Assembly (NCBI RefSeq): GCF_000177675.1
Contig: NZ_ADGX01000052.1
Span: forward strand, 1 to 57,842
Origin: Parafrankia sp. EUN1f
GTDB taxonomy: Bacteria; Actinomycetota; Actinomycetes; Frankiales; Frankiaceae
Reading direction: 5' to 3'
DNA: 57,842 bases
The position numbers and the translations under genes are program-made. Each line of letters begins with the position of its first letter. The stretch's first letter is position 1. The notes beneath the pieces are model-generated. The model saw only the letters and a program-made list of their open reading frames with translations. It did no database searches and was not told the origin of the DNA. Shown piece after piece: positions 1 to 9,770 of the stretch.

Positions 1-1
1 G

Positions 2-3000
2 GCCGCTCGAGGCCGGGGGCCGCGCGGCGCGCCGCGGGCCGGGCTGCCCGAGGGCTCGCGACCGCGGTGGACGATGGGCATCGTCGTCGACGACAGCCCC
101 ACCTTCGCTGGGCTCTGGGGCGACGCGGTGGCGGGGCTTGTCCAGGTGCTACGGCGGCAACCCGCCTTCGGCGGCAACGTCATCACCCATCGCATCGCCC
201 CTGACGGATGGTGGTCCGGCCGCCTCCGTAGACCACCGTCCCGGCTGGAGGGCCGAGGCCGGTGTGGGGTTGTCTGGCTGCTCACGGACGGGCTGGGCGA
301 GGCGTGGCGTTCGGGCCGGGCGGCGTGGGTGCTCGCGGGGTGGGCCCGCTCGATGCCGGTGGTGGTGGTCGACGTTCTCGCGCCGAGCGTCTGGGAGCAG
401 ACCGATCTCGGCGTGGAGCGGATCCGGCTTCAGGGCGCCGGGTGGCGCCAGGCGGGGCGGGTGCTGTCCTGGGAGCACCTCGGCATACCGCTGCAGCACG
501 ACGCGTCGGACGACGGCTTGACCGGCGAGGCGGACCGCCAGCCGGACCTGTCCTCCGGGCCCGGCCCGATCGCTGGGACGCCCCCCACGGCGGTGACGCC
601 GCTGCCGGTCATCGCCCTCGACCCCGAGTGGGTGTATCACTGGGCGCGGTATGTCAGTGCCGACGGTCCGACGTGGCGCGAGATGCCGGCCCTGCTTGCC
701 TCATCCGATCGAGGCTTCGCCCGCCGCCGGCCCCGCCGGGTCGGTGCGGCGGGGCTGGCACTGTTCGCCGCGCGGGCGTCCCCGCGAGCCCAGCGGGTGG
801 CGGGGCTGCTGGCGGCTGTCTCCGGCTACGAGCCCCCCCTCGATGGTCTGGGTCTGCGCACCATCGCCGGGATCGCGGGGGCCGACCGGCGAGACCTGTC
901 CGAGCTTTTCGCGTTCGGCCTGCTCTCCGCCTCGACCGGCCCGGGACCGACGGTGTTTCAGGTGCCGGAGGACGTTCACTGGACGCTTTGTGAGCGGGTG
1001 AGCCGAGGGGAGGTCGTCCGGGCCGTCCGGGCGGTCGAGGCGACCACGGGGCGCCCCTTCCGAGCCGGCCTGTCACCGGATGGGACGCTTACTGATGATC
1101 CGGGGTCTTTCCTGCCCGCGGCGAATAGTCGGAGCTCGGTCGATGACGCGTCGGCCGATTCCGCCTCGGGCTCGCGGGAGCCGGCGTACGCGTCGATCCC
1201 GGGCGCCGACCCGACACCACGACCGCACAACACTGAGAGTGACTTCTCTGATACCATGAGTAGTATCGCTGGGTCAGGCCGACCAACGTCCAGCGCCGAC
1301 GAGAGTTCGATGGACGCAAGCGGCGTCGAGACGAGCTCGCAAAGAGGAGGCGCCGCTGTGGCTCTCGGCACCGCCGGTCTGCTGCCGGTGCCCGCCGCCG
1401 GCCGCCTGCCGCGGATCTGGGGAACCGTGCCACCCCAGAATCCCCATTTCACCGGTCGGGAAGATCTTCTCGCCGAGCTGCATGCCAGGCTTGTCGAAGG
1501 GGCCACCACGGTACTTCCCGAGGCCCTGCACGGAACGGGGGGCGTCGGGAAGACCCAGCTGGTGACCGAGTACATCTATCGGCATCTGGGGGACTTCGAC
1601 GTCATCTGGTGGATACCGGCGGAGCAGTCGGTCCAGATCGGAATAGCCCTCGCCGAGCTCGGGGAACAACTGAAGATCGATCTCGATGTCGAGCGGAGCA
1701 TAGCCGTTCGACAGGTTGTCGAGGCGCTGCGGATCGGCGAGCCCTACGGACGGTGGCTCCTCGTCTTCGACAATGCGGACGACCCGGCGATCCGTACCGA
1801 TTACTTTCCGGCAAGCCCTACCGGGCGCGTACTGGTCACCTCGCGGAACCCCGGGTGGGGAAATGTCAGCCATCCCCTTGAGGTGACCGTCTTCCGGCGG
1901 GAGGAGAGCATCAAGCTGCTCCGGAGCCGGGGCGGCCCGCTGGACGATGACAGCGCGGACCAGGTGGCCGATGTGCTCGGGGATCTGCCGCTCGCGGTGG
2001 AGCAGGCCGCCGCCTGGCGGGCCGACACCGGCATGTCGGCCCAGGAGTACCTGCGGCTGCTGGAGGAGCATCGGGGGGACCTGTTGGGCACTCCACCGGC
2101 GGACTATCCGGTTCCGGTGACAGCGGCCTGGAACATCTCCCTCGACCGGCTCGCCGTGAACAACCCTGCTGCCCTGGAGCTCCTGCAGGTGTGCGCCTTC
2201 TTCGCGCCGGAGCCGATTCCGCGGCAGATTCTGTCCCGCGCCCACAACGAGAAGATCTCACCGGCGCTCGACGAGGTGCTCCGCGACCCGGTGAAACTCA
2301 GCCGGGCGATCCGCGATATCAACCGTTTCTCGCTCACGAAGATAAACTACCGCGACAACTCGATAGACATGCACCGCCTGATCCAGCAGTCCCTGCTCGA
2401 CCGGATGACGCCCGAGCAACGGCAGACGATGCGCCACGGTGCCCACGTCCTGCTCGCGGCAAGCGACCCGAACGCACCGCGGGATCCCGACTTCTGGAAG
2501 ACCTACGCCGACCTCTATCCCCACATCCGGGCCTCCCGGGCCGAGAAGTCGGCGGACCCGCGGGTTCGCAAGCTCCTGCTTAACGAATGTGACTACCTCT
2601 GGGCGTGGGGGGACCAGGAGGTGAGCAACGGCTTCGCCCGCGCCGTACGCGCCGAGTGGCACGCCGCCTTCGGAGAGGAGGACTCCTACAGCCTGCAGAT
2701 GGAGATGCGGTTCGGCTGGGGCCTCATCCTGACCGGCCGCTACGACGAGGCCGCCGAGGTGAACCAGCGGGCACTGGACCTGTGTACCCGGGTCAACGGC
2801 CCGGACGACGAGCTGACCATCGAGCTGATGGACAACGTGGGCATCGACCTGCGGTGGCGCGGTGAGTTCGAGGCGGCGCTGGAGCTCGCCCGGGACGCCC
2901 ACCAGCGGGCACTGCGAACATTCGATCCCGACGACGCGGAGGCGCTCAGCGCCGCCCACGGGGTCGCGATCACACTGCGGCTGCTGGGCCGTTTCGCCGA

Positions 3001-3886
3001 ATCCGCGAAGCTGGACGAGGACGTCTGGCAGCGCTCCGTCCGCCTCTACGGCGAGGACGCCAGAACGCTGAACTACCTCACCGCGCTGACCATCGACCGG
3101 CGCGAGCTGGGGGACTACGTCGGCGCCCGGGCCGCGCAGGAGACGATCCACGCCCGCTACCAGCACATGTTCCAGGCGTCGGCGGAGCATCCGGCGCGGC
3201 TGCAAGCCGGCCACACGCTGGCGGTCGCCTATCGCAAGGCCGGCGACCACGACAGGGCGCTGGCCCTGTCGAAGGACGTCCGGGAGCGGATCCTCAAGCG
3301 GTACGGGGCGGGTCACCCGGCGTCCATCGCGACCGCCCTCACCCACTCGATAGATCTGCGGCACGCCGGGCAGCTCCACGAAGCCCGTGAGCTGTGCGCC
3401 GAGGCTCTTCGTGGGCACACCGCGATGATGGGCGCGACACATCCGCACGCGCTGGCCGCGGCGCTCAACCTCGCCGTCATAGAACGGCTGTCCGGCGACG
3501 CGTCGGTGGCTCTCGACCGGGATGAACGGACACTGGCCGCGTTCGTGGAGCGGCTCGGGGAGCGCCACCCCTCGACGCTGGCGATCGCGGCGAACCTGGC
3601 CAGCGACCTGTACGCGCTGGGCCGGTTCACCGAGGCGCACGACCGGGACCGGGCCACCCTCGACACCGCGACCGCGGTCCTCGGTGAGACGCATCCGTCG
3701 ACGCTGGCGATCGCGGCGAACCTCGCGCTGGACCTGCGTGCTCGGGATCGCGGGGAGGAGGCGCTGGCGCTGCAGGGGGTGACCGTCGGGCGGCTGGACG
3801 CCGTGCTCGGTCGCGATCATCCCGCCACCCGGCAGGTCGTCGCGGGCCTGCGAATGGATCTGGACGTCGACCCTATGCCGGTGTGA
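2..3886 (+). CDS. fxsT: FxSxx-COOH system NB-ARC/tetratricopeptide repeat protein (5' end outside window)
   Basis: Large STAND-type protein of the FxSxx-COOH peptide system. The reading frame is open to the first base of the window, and residues just before the ATG at 74 (RWTMGIVVDDSPTF) already fit the SAV_2336 N-terminal domain, so the true start lies upstream. Counting from that ATG, the SAV_2336-like domain covers about residues 1-330, followed by a Ser/Pro/Asp-rich linker. An NB-ARC domain starts near 455 (FTGRED) with P-loop GTGGVGKT near 487 and a Walker B strand WLLVFDNADD near 560. About nine TPR/Kinesin-light-chain-like repeats fill residues 880-1260, including two near-identical SER-HPSTLAIAANLA-type units. 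Its 3' end overlaps the convergent HExxH gene by 14 bases. The family is established as the TPR partner of FxsA/FxsB clusters; its biochemical role is unknown, and NTP-driven regulation or scaffolding is inference. Confidence 0.88.
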   Translation, partial: AARGRGPRGAPRAGLPEGSRPRWTMGIVVDDSPTFAGLWGDAVAGLVQVLRRQPAFGGNVITHRIAPDGWWSGRLRRPPSRLEGRGRCGVVWLLTDGLGEAWRSGRAAWVLAGWARSMPVVVVDVLAPSVWEQTDLGVERIRLQGAGWRQAGRVLSWEHLGIPLQHDASDDGLTGEADRQPDLSSGPGPIAGTPPTAVTPLPVIALDPEWVYHWARYVSADGPTWREMPALLASSDRGFARRRPRRVGAAGLALFAARASPRAQRVAGLLAAVSGYEPPLDGLGLRTIAGIAGADRRDLSELFAFGLLSASTGPGPTVFQVPEDVHWTLCERVSRGEVVRAVRAVEATTGRPFRAGLSPDGTLTDDPGSFLPAANSRSSVDDASADSASGSREPAYASIPGADPTPRPHNTESDFSDTMSSIAGSGRPTSSADESSMDASGVETSSQRGGAAVALGTAGLLPVPAAGRLPRIWGTVPPQNPHFTGREDLLAELHARLVEGATTVLPEALHGTGGVGKTQLVTEYIYRHLGDFDVIWWIPAEQSVQIGIALAELGEQLKIDLDVERSIAVRQVVEALRIGEPYGRWLLVFDNADDPAIRTDYFPASPTGRVLVTSRNPGWGNVSHPLEVTVFRREESIKLLRSRGGPLDDDSADQVADVLGDLPLAVEQAAAWRADTGMSAQEYLRLLEEHRGDLLGTPPADYPVPVTAAWNISLDRLAVNNPAALELLQVCAFFAPEPIPRQILSRAHNEKISPALDEVLRDPVKLSRAIRDINRFSLTKINYRDNSIDMHRLIQQSLLDRMTPEQRQTMRHGAHVLLAASDPNAPRDPDFWKTYADLYPHIRASRAEKSADPRVRKLLLNECDYLWAWGDQEVSNGFARAVRAEWHAAFGEEDSYSLQMEMRFGWGLILTGRYDEAAEVNQRALDLCTRVNGPDDELTIELMDNVGIDLRWRGEFEAALELARDAHQRALRTFDPDDAEALSAAHGVAITLRLLGRFAESAKLDEDVWQRSVRLYGEDARTLNYLTALTIDRRELGDYVGARAAQETIHARYQHMFQASAEHPARLQAGHTLAVAYRKAGDHDRALALSKDVRERILKRYGAGHPASIATALTHSIDLRHAGQLHEARELCAEALRGHTAMMGATHPHALAAALNLAVIERLSGDASVALDRDERTLAAFVERLGERHPSTLAIAANLASDLYALGRFTEAHDRDRATLDTATAVLGETHPSTLAIAANLALDLRARDRGEEALALQGVTVGRLDAVLGRDHPATRQVVAGLRMDLDVDPMPV

Positions 3887-5861
3887 CCGGGGCGGCGGGA
3901 GCCGCGGCCTCCTCGCCGTCGCCGGCGGTCCCCGCCACGGGCAGCAGCCACGCGGCGAGCTCCGCCGGCTCGGCCATCCCGCCCAGGCGGCTCACAGCCT
4001 CCGTCATGGCGTGGACGAGCTCGGGCCGCTCACGCAGCACCCGGCCGGCCGGGTCGTCGGCGTCAAGGGTCAGGCCGAGTCCGACCAGGGCTCGGCGATC
4101 CGCGTTCGATCGGGCCAGCTGCTCCATGTACAGCCGGCGGGCTTGCGACCGGTCGCCCCGCACGAGGGCGTAGTCCGCCGGGCTCGCGCCGCGATAGTCC
4201 GGATCGGCAGCGTCTCGCTCACCTGCCTGAAGGAACGCGGCCGGGGCGGACAGCCACAGCCGGCCGAGGCAGGCCCGGGTGTCGAAGGCCCGTGCGGTCG
4301 GGTCGGGCACGAGTCGGGTGCGGACAGCCGGCGCGCCTGCCAGTCCGGTGGGACCTGAGGGTCCGGTGGGACCGAGCGCATCGGCGGACGCGGGAACGCC
4401 CGCCGCCCAGGCCTCGGCAAGGCGGCGGACGGCGCCCGCCTCGGGCTCGACGTGGTGCGCACGCCACAGGGCCTGAGTGTCGGCCAGCATGAGCTCGGCG
4501 AGGCGCAGCGGCTCCGGCGGAACCGGCTCGGTGACCCATCCCTGGACGCTTGTGACGACCCCGGAAAGGAAACGCCGTCCCAGCGGAGTGAGTGGACCGG
4601 TGCGCGCGAAATCGGTCGCGGTGCCCAGCACCGCCCCTCGCCAGAGAGCGAACTCGAACTGCGCGAGCATCGCGTCCGTGCCCGCCGCGGCGCGTCGCCG
4701 CGTGCGCCAGAAGTCGGTGACGCCGAACAGCGCGTAGATGCCCTGTAACACGCCCTCCGGCGGGCGCGGGTCGGTCCGCCAGGGGACGTACCGCAGCCCG
4801 CCCGGCACCGAGGTGTCGACCAGGTCGGCGAGGTGCATGAGAGCGCCCAGCAGCACGTGCCGGACCTCGTGCGCCAGCGCGGCGGCGGCGTAGACCGGGT
4901 CATCGGGCTCGGAGAGTTCGATGCTGCCGAACGCGTCGCTGGAGGAGGCGCTGAAGGGACGGAAACGCCGGGACGCGGCCACCGGGACGACCGTCGAGAC
5001 CACGGCGCCGACGCCCGCCGCGAGTCGTGGGTGCCCGGTGCGCAGCATCTGCCAGACCTCGGCCAGCCGTTCCTCCCAACGGAGGAGGTCGGCCTCGGGT
5101 AGCGGTACCGGCCGGGTGGCCTGCCCGGCGCGCCGGTAGGGGTCGACATCCTCGAGGGTGACACGGACGCCGGACGCGGTGCGGGTCGGCCGCCAGACCG
5201 TGTCACGAGCGGGTTCGGCGGCATCGTCCGGTCCGGCGGCTTGTTCCAGCGCGCGCCCGGACAGCGGCCCGCCGCCCGCGCGATGGCCGTGCACCCCGAT
5301 CCGACCCGCGGAAGCGATCAGCCACGCGGCGTCGGGCTCGCTGCGGACTGTGATGCTTCCCCACGGCTTATCCTGCGGAAGGCGGACGTGGCCGAGTGTG
5401 GGAAGGTGCGCCACACCGAGGCGGGTAGGCACAGTGATGGCGGCGACCACACCGGCGCGAACGGCGGCCGCGGCGGCCATCGAGTGCAGGTAGCCGACTT
5501 CGACCCACAGCGGAATGTCGTCGTTGAGCCGCCCGCGCAGCCGGCGCAGCAGTCGACCGGCCCACGCCCCGGCAAGGGGCCGGTCGAGCACCGCGTCGAC
5601 AGCCGCCGGATCGCCGCGTTCCACCTCCACGAGCAGGCTCCACGCCTCGTCCGCCGGACATAGCGGGCCGACCGCTTCCGGCCGTTGTCGGGTGGCGTCG
5701 AGAACCGCCCGGAAGGCAAGCCGCCGGAAGCTCACCTCGGCCTCGACGAGCCGGTCGATGACGTCGATCTCGAGCGCCCCCAGGGAAAGCGCGTCGATGT
5801 CACGAGCCGACAGTCGGTGGGATTCCTCCCTGAGCCCGGTGCCGGCCAGCCCCTCTGGCAT
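3873..5861 (-). CDS. HExxH-motif putative peptide modification protein (alpha-ketoglutarate HExxH beta-hydroxylase type)
   Basis: A 662-residue protein of the HEXXH-motif peptide-modification family, now linked to alpha-ketoglutarate-dependent beta-hydroxylation of ribosomal peptides. The motif AALAHEVRHVLLGAL lies at about residues 325-340 (HEVRH = HExxH), within an alpha-helical region followed by a Trp/Pro-rich loop and a helical C-terminal half. The N-terminus (HRLSARDIDALSLG) matches the usual family beginning. The gene starts 8 bases after the stop of the small precursor-like gene at 5870-6061, so the two probably form one transcript and the peptide is the likely substrate. It converges on fxsT with a 14-base overlap. 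In some clusters this domain is fused to or partnered by a radical SAM enzyme; none is visible in the window. Family call is firm; substrate and reaction here are inferred. Confidence 0.8.
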   Translation of the reverse strand: MPEGLAGTGLREESHRLSARDIDALSLGALEIDVIDRLVEAEVSFRRLAFRAVLDATRQRPEAVGPLCPADEAWSLLVEVERGDPAAVDAVLDRPLAGAWAGRLLRRLRGRLNDDIPLWVEVGYLHSMAAAAAVRAGVVAAITVPTRLGVAHLPTLGHVRLPQDKPWGSITVRSEPDAAWLIASAGRIGVHGHRAGGGPLSGRALEQAAGPDDAAEPARDTVWRPTRTASGVRVTLEDVDPYRRAGQATRPVPLPEADLLRWEERLAEVWQMLRTGHPRLAAGVGAVVSTVVPVAASRRFRPFSASSSDAFGSIELSEPDDPVYAAAALAHEVRHVLLGALMHLADLVDTSVPGGLRYVPWRTDPRPPEGVLQGIYALFGVTDFWRTRRRAAAGTDAMLAQFEFALWRGAVLGTATDFARTGPLTPLGRRFLSGVVTSVQGWVTEPVPPEPLRLAELMLADTQALWRAHHVEPEAGAVRRLAEAWAAGVPASADALGPTGPSGPTGLAGAPAVRTRLVPDPTARAFDTRACLGRLWLSAPAAFLQAGERDAADPDYRGASPADYALVRGDRSQARRLYMEQLARSNADRRALVGLGLTLDADDPAGRVLRERPELVHAMTEAVSRLGGMAEPAELAAWLLPVAGTAGDGEEAAAPAAPVTPA

Positions 5862-5869
5862 GAGCTGTG

Positions 5870-6061
5870 TCAGCCCAGGCGCGGGGCCCCCAGCTTGCAG
5901 CTACCGCCGCCGCCGTTGCTCCATACGAACGAAGAGGTGTCGATCACGTGGAGTAGTTGCCGGACGCCTGCCCGAAGGGCCTCGTCTGTGCTGTCCCGGA
6001 GCTGGTCAAGCCGGATTCCGCGTACGTCAGCCAGCTCCAGCTCGATTGCAGCGTCGACCAT
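5870..6061 (-). CDS. FxsA-like ribosomal peptide precursor with WSN-Gly4-Ser-Cys core
   Basis: A 63-residue peptide. The first ~40 residues look like the leader of FxSxx-COOH precursors: acidic, helical, with DVRGIRLDQLRDSTDEAL followed by an amphipathic RAGVRQLLHVID segment. The C-terminal ~20 residues (from SSFVWSNGGGGSC to LGAPRLG) are the probable core. Unlike canonical members it does not end in F-x-S-x-x; it extends beyond an FVWSN motif. W-S-N fits the aromatic-x-Asn pattern cyclised by three-residue-cyclophane radical SAM enzymes. A GGAGG about 12 bases before the ATG supports the start. It is immediately upstream of, and likely cotranscribed with, the HExxH gene. Precursor identity is inferred from length, leader and context. 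Confidence 0.68.
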   Translation of the reverse strand: MVDAAIELELADVRGIRLDQLRDSTDEALRAGVRQLLHVIDTSSFVWSNGGGGSCKLGAPRLG

Positions 6062-7059
6062 GGCGCTCCGATCCCTCCGATGGTTTCCTCCGAGACGCCG
6101 GGCGGGGGACGGCGGCTCCTGACGGGAAGAAAAGCTGTGCCGTCAAAGAAATTGTCGCACATCCAGCCGCTCGCACACAGGAAGTGAGCGGAGGAGGGCA
6201 TCCAGGGCACGGGACGGGGCCTGGTTCTGTCCATCCAGCCGAGTGCTTCGAAAAGGCGGGCTCCTGCGGTTCGAGGAAGAATTATTCCAGGGCGGTGACG
6301 CCTGTGCACCACCGAAACCGTCGAGTCGAAGCCCGACTCCCATCCTCCGGTGGCGTCGCCCATGGGCCCCCACCGCCCCCAGCTCCAAGCCGCACTCACC
6401 CGGGCATGCGCGGGGAAGTTCGACGTGTCGCTCGTCCACCGCCTCGCCGGGATTTACCGGGACCTGCAATGCGCGCGGGGCTGCCCCTTCGTCGGCGACT
6501 CTCCTTGTTCCTTTCACCCCGCATTCCGCGCGGTCAGGTCAGGTGCCTTCACCGGCCCGGAGCCGCAGCACGTCGTCGGTGGCGCTTCCCTTCCCTGCCG
6601 GACGCCGACGGTGTACCCGCACGACGCGTGCCGACGGAGGGTGAGGCTGATCGATCGCAATGAATCTGGCGCTGGTCGGCCCGGGCGCTGATCGCGGCGG
6701 TGTCGCCCGAGGTGGCATGGGTGCGGCTTCGCCTGGTGCCCGGGCTGCCGGTGGCGGCGGTGGGGGCTGCGAGGACGGCTTCTCCTGGACGCTGTCGGTC
6801 GGGGAACTCGCATGCGTGGGCGGTGACACTGGTGCCGGCCCGTCCCGGCGGGGATCCAGCCTGAGATGTCGCAGGTGCGGCTGGTGGGTGATTTCAGGGT
6901 GAACTTCAGGTGAAACGGCGCTTTCCTGTAGTCGGGTGGACGATTGCTGGCGGTTCCGCGGAACGACACCCGGCATCATCGGACTCGCCCCCGTGGCGAA
7001 GCATGATCCGATACCGGAATCCCATCTGAGCGTGCGCGGGAAGGGTTGGGAGGCGCGAT
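6062..7059. other. 1-kb region without an intact gene
   Basis: No frame here has a convincing product. The left end holds the leader of the small peptide gene (minus strand, GGAGG near 6070). A short resolvase-like remnant lies at 6350-6475 on the plus strand. Near 6897-6915 there is a short direct repeat around TTCAGG. The right end carries the ribosome binding site GGGAGG of the gene at 7060. The rest shows low-complexity high-GC sequence with overlapping spurious frames on both strands and looks like decayed or intergenic DNA. Confidence 0.5.
6350..6475 (+). pseudogene. Serine recombinase (resolvase) remnant
   Basis: A short stretch translates to RPQLQAALTRACAGKFDV followed by SLVHRLAGIYRDLQ. 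This resembles the segment of large serine recombinases around the R-P-x-L-Q-x-A-L...F-D-x-L-L-V-Y-R-x-D-R-x-x-R-D-L block of the catalytic domain, with the conserved D-R lost. No flanking recombinase sequence is readable in any frame. It is best seen as a fossil of an integrase or transposon next to the peptide gene cluster. The match is short, so confidence is moderate. Confidence 0.4.
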
Positions 7060-8163
7060 ATGAACGGGGCGCGCCGGGCGGTGGGCCTGGTGCTCGCGGC
7101 GGTGCTGTTGGCGGGAGTGGTGGTTGCCGTCGTCGTCTCCCGCGCGGGATCGGGAGCGGGCGACGGCGGTCGCGATCTGACCGTGCTCCGGGGGATCGCC
7201 GGATCCGAGAAGAAGCCCTTCTTCGACGACCCGGCTGTCGTGGAGGCGTTCCGCGAGGCCGGCTACCGCGTCGAGGTCGACTACGCGGGTTCCCGCGACA
7301 TCGTGGCCCAGGTCAACAAGGATCCCAAGGCCTACGACTTCGCTTTCCCGTCCGGCGCCCCGCAGGGCGACCAGATCGCCCAGGACACGCGCGGCCGCAG
7401 CTACGTGCCGTTCTTCAGCCCGATGGCGATCGGGACCTTCCGGAAGCTCGCCGATCTGCTGGTCGCCAACAAGCTCGCGAAGAAAATCAGCGACAGCTAT
7501 TACCAGCTCGACATGGCCAAGTATCTGGACCTGGTGGAACAGAACCGCCGGTGGTCGCAGCTGGACGGGAACACGGTGTTCCCGACCGACAAGTCGGTGC
7601 TCATCACGTCCACCGACCTGCGCACCTCGAACTCCGCCGCCATGTACCTCGCGCTCCTGTCGTACGTGGCGAACAAGAACGACATCGTCGCCGATCAGAC
7701 CACGGCGGCGACGATCGCCGGGCAGTTGAAACCGGCCTTCACCAAGCAGGGCTACACCGAAAGCTCCACCGAGGGGCCGTTCGAGGACTACCTGCGCGGC
7801 GGCATGGGTGCCCGGCCGATGGTGATGATCTACGAGGCGCAGTTCCTGGCGGCGCAGGCGGCGAAGACGACGGCATCCGGCATGGTGCTGATGTACCCGA
7901 CGCCGACGGCCTACTCGAAGCACACCCTGGTCGGGCTCAGCGCCGGCGGCCAGGCCCTCGGGGAGCTTCTGACCGGGAACGCCACCCTGCTGAAACTGGC
8001 CGCCCGCCACGGCTTCCGTACCGACGACCGGTCCTACGCCAGCGCCTTCGCCCGGGAGAACGGGATCCCGGAGCCGCCGGAACTGGTGGACGTCGTCGAC
8101 CCGCCGACCTATGAGCTCATGGAGAAAATGATCACCGACATCGCCGGGCGGGCGGGGAGCTGA
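7060..8163 (+). CDS. Membrane-anchored solute-binding-like protein
   Basis: A 367-residue protein with one N-terminal membrane segment (residues 6-28, VGLVLAAVLLAGVVVAVVV) and no lipobox, so it is probably anchored with its bulk outside the cell. The mature part resembles type 2 periplasmic-binding folds: LTVLRGIAGSEKKPFF, DYAGSRDIVAQVNKDP and YDFAFPSG are typical of extracellular binding proteins, as is the later TASGMVLMYPTP strand. A GGGAGG site 8 bases before the ATG fixes the start. It is 5 bases upstream of a solute-binding/VWA lipoprotein and heads a three-gene operon. No permease or ATPase follows, so simple ABC uptake is not supported. A sensing or surface-assembly role is inferred only from the partner. 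Confidence 0.72.
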   Translation: MNGARRAVGLVLAAVLLAGVVVAVVVSRAGSGAGDGGRDLTVLRGIAGSEKKPFFDDPAVVEAFREAGYRVEVDYAGSRDIVAQVNKDPKAYDFAFPSGAPQGDQIAQDTRGRSYVPFFSPMAIGTFRKLADLLVANKLAKKISDSYYQLDMAKYLDLVEQNRRWSQLDGNTVFPTDKSVLITSTDLRTSNSAAMYLALLSYVANKNDIVADQTTAATIAGQLKPAFTKQGYTESSTEGPFEDYLRGGMGARPMVMIYEAQFLAAQAAKTTASGMVLMYPTPTAYSKHTLVGLSAGGQALGELLTGNATLLKLAARHGFRTDDRSYASAFARENGIPEPPELVDVVDPPTYELMEKMITDIAGRAGS

Positions 8164-8168
8164 GGCCG

Positions 8169-9770
8169 ATGAGCATCCGTGTCCGGCTGGGGGCCCTCGT
8201 TGTGGCCCTGACGGCCGCCGTCACGCTGCCCGCCTGCTCCGGCGGGGAGCCGCCGCTGGCCGACGGGGCAGGCCCGAAGACCACGCTGACCGTCCTGGCC
8301 GGGTCCGAGCTGAAGGACGTCGAGCCGATGCTCGCCGACCTGCGTCACGACACCGGCGTCAAGCTGGACGTCACCTACACCGGGACGCTGGACGGAGCCG
8401 ACCGGATCTCCCGGCGCCAGGCCGGTACGGACCTGGCCTGGTTCTCCTCGGACCGCTACCTGCGGCTGTTGCCCGGCGGCGCGGACGCGGCCGTCACAAG
8501 CACGTCGATCATGCGCTCGCCGGTGGTCCTCGGTGTCCGCCAGTCGGTGGCCCGCAAGCTCGGCTGGTCCGGCAACCCGAACGTGACCTGGAAGGACGTC
8601 GCGGCCGCGGCCCGTGCCGGGAAGCTGCGCTACGGCATGACCAACCCGGCGTCGTCCAACTCCGGGTTCTCGGCCCTGGTCGGGGTGGCGGCGGCCCTGG
8701 CCGGTACCGCCGATGCCCTGACCTCGGCCGACATCAGGCCGGCGGAGCTGACCGACTTCTTCTCCGGGCAGAGGCTGACCGCTGGCAGCTCCGGCTATCT
8801 GAACGACGCCTACGTGGACAGGCAGGACAGCCTGGACGCGATGATCAACTACGAGTCGGTGCTGCTGTCCCTGAACGCCTCGAACCGGCTGCGGGAACCA
8901 TTGGAGCTGATCTTCCCGAAGGATGGGATCATCACCGCCGACTACCCGCTGCTGCTGCTCGACCCGGCCAGGCGGGACGCCTACCGGCGGGTCGTCGACT
9001 GGCTGCGCAGCCCGGCCACACAGCAGCGGCTGCAGGAGCAGACCAGCCGCCGGCCGGCCACCCCCACGGTGCCGCTGGACACCCGGTTCACCGCCGGGGA
9101 CACCCACGTCGAGCTGCCCTTCCCGGGCACGGCGGCCGTCGCCGACGAGCTGATCCTGGCCTACCTCAACCACTTCCGCGCCCCCACCCACGCGATCTTC
9201 GTGCTGGACCTGTCCGGCTCGATGGAGGGTGACCGCATCTCCGACCTGCGGTCGGCCCTGATCGGGCTGACCGGCGCCGACTCGTCGCTGACCGCGCGAT
9301 TCACCAGCTTCCGGGCCCGGGAGAAGATCACCCTGGTGCCGTTCGACAGCGGCGTCAACCGGATCAGTGACTTCGCCGTCACCGATCCCTCGCCGGACTC
9401 GCCTGAGCTGAAGGAGCTCCGGCGGGCAGTCGAGGGGTTCAACGCCGGCGGCGACACCGCGATCTACTCGGCCCTGCGGGCCGCCTACGACCGGGCTGCC
9501 GCCGACCTGGCCCGAGACGGGTCGTACTACACCTCCGTGGTCCTGCTGACCGACGGCGAGAACACGACCGGCGCCTCCGCCGACGACTTCCTGGCGCACT
9601 ACCGTTCGCTGTCGCCGGCGGCCCGGGCAGTGCCGACGTTCACCGTGCTGTTCGGTGACGCCGACCCGGACGCGCTGCGGCAGATCGCCGACGTGACCGG
9701 GGGAACGGTCTTCGACGCCGGCTCGACGTCGCTGCCGGACGTGTTCAAGGACATCCGTGGCTACCAGTAG
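8169..9770 (+). CDS. Lipoprotein with solute-binding and von Willebrand factor A domains
   Basis: A 533-residue lipoprotein: signal peptide with lipobox LPAC (Cys about residue 25), a solute-binding-like domain (about 35-300, starting LTVLAGSELKDVEPML), then a VWA domain (about 335-530) with an intact MIDAS motif DLSGSMEG near 347 and LLTDGENTTG near 458. The N-terminal domain is related to that of the upstream gene, which begins its mature part with LTVLRGIAGSE. The fusion is a known actinobacterial family, but its ligand is not known. MIDAS metal coordination suggests protein-protein or protein-surface adhesion outside the membrane. The downstream gene starts 14 bases before this stop codon, which indicates translational coupling. 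Confidence 0.82.
   Translation: MSIRVRLGALVVALTAAVTLPACSGGEPPLADGAGPKTTLTVLAGSELKDVEPMLADLRHDTGVKLDVTYTGTLDGADRISRRQAGTDLAWFSSDRYLRLLPGGADAAVTSTSIMRSPVVLGVRQSVARKLGWSGNPNVTWKDVAAAARAGKLRYGMTNPASSNSGFSALVGVAAALAGTADALTSADIRPAELTDFFSGQRLTAGSSGYLNDAYVDRQDSLDAMINYESVLLSLNASNRLREPLELIFPKDGIITADYPLLLLDPARRDAYRRVVDWLRSPATQQRLQEQTSRRPATPTVPLDTRFTAGDTHVELPFPGTAAVADELILAYLNHFRAPTHAIFVLDLSGSMEGDRISDLRSALIGLTGADSSLTARFTSFRAREKITLVPFDSGVNRISDFAVTDPSPDSPELKELRRAVEGFNAGGDTAIYSALRAAYDRAAADLARDGSYYTSVVLLTDGENTTGASADDFLAHYRSLSPAARAVPTFTVLFGDADPDALRQIADVTGGTVFDAGSTSLPDVFKDIRGYQ

Noticed and set aside
2258-3820. 520-codon minus-strand frame opposite the TPR region of fxsT
   Set aside because: Periodicity mirrors the TPR repeats on the opposite strand; no independent features.
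6143-6517. Minus-strand frame with a plausible length upstream of the precursor peptide
   Set aside because: No ribosome binding site, no family, and overlapping frames on both strands are equally open.
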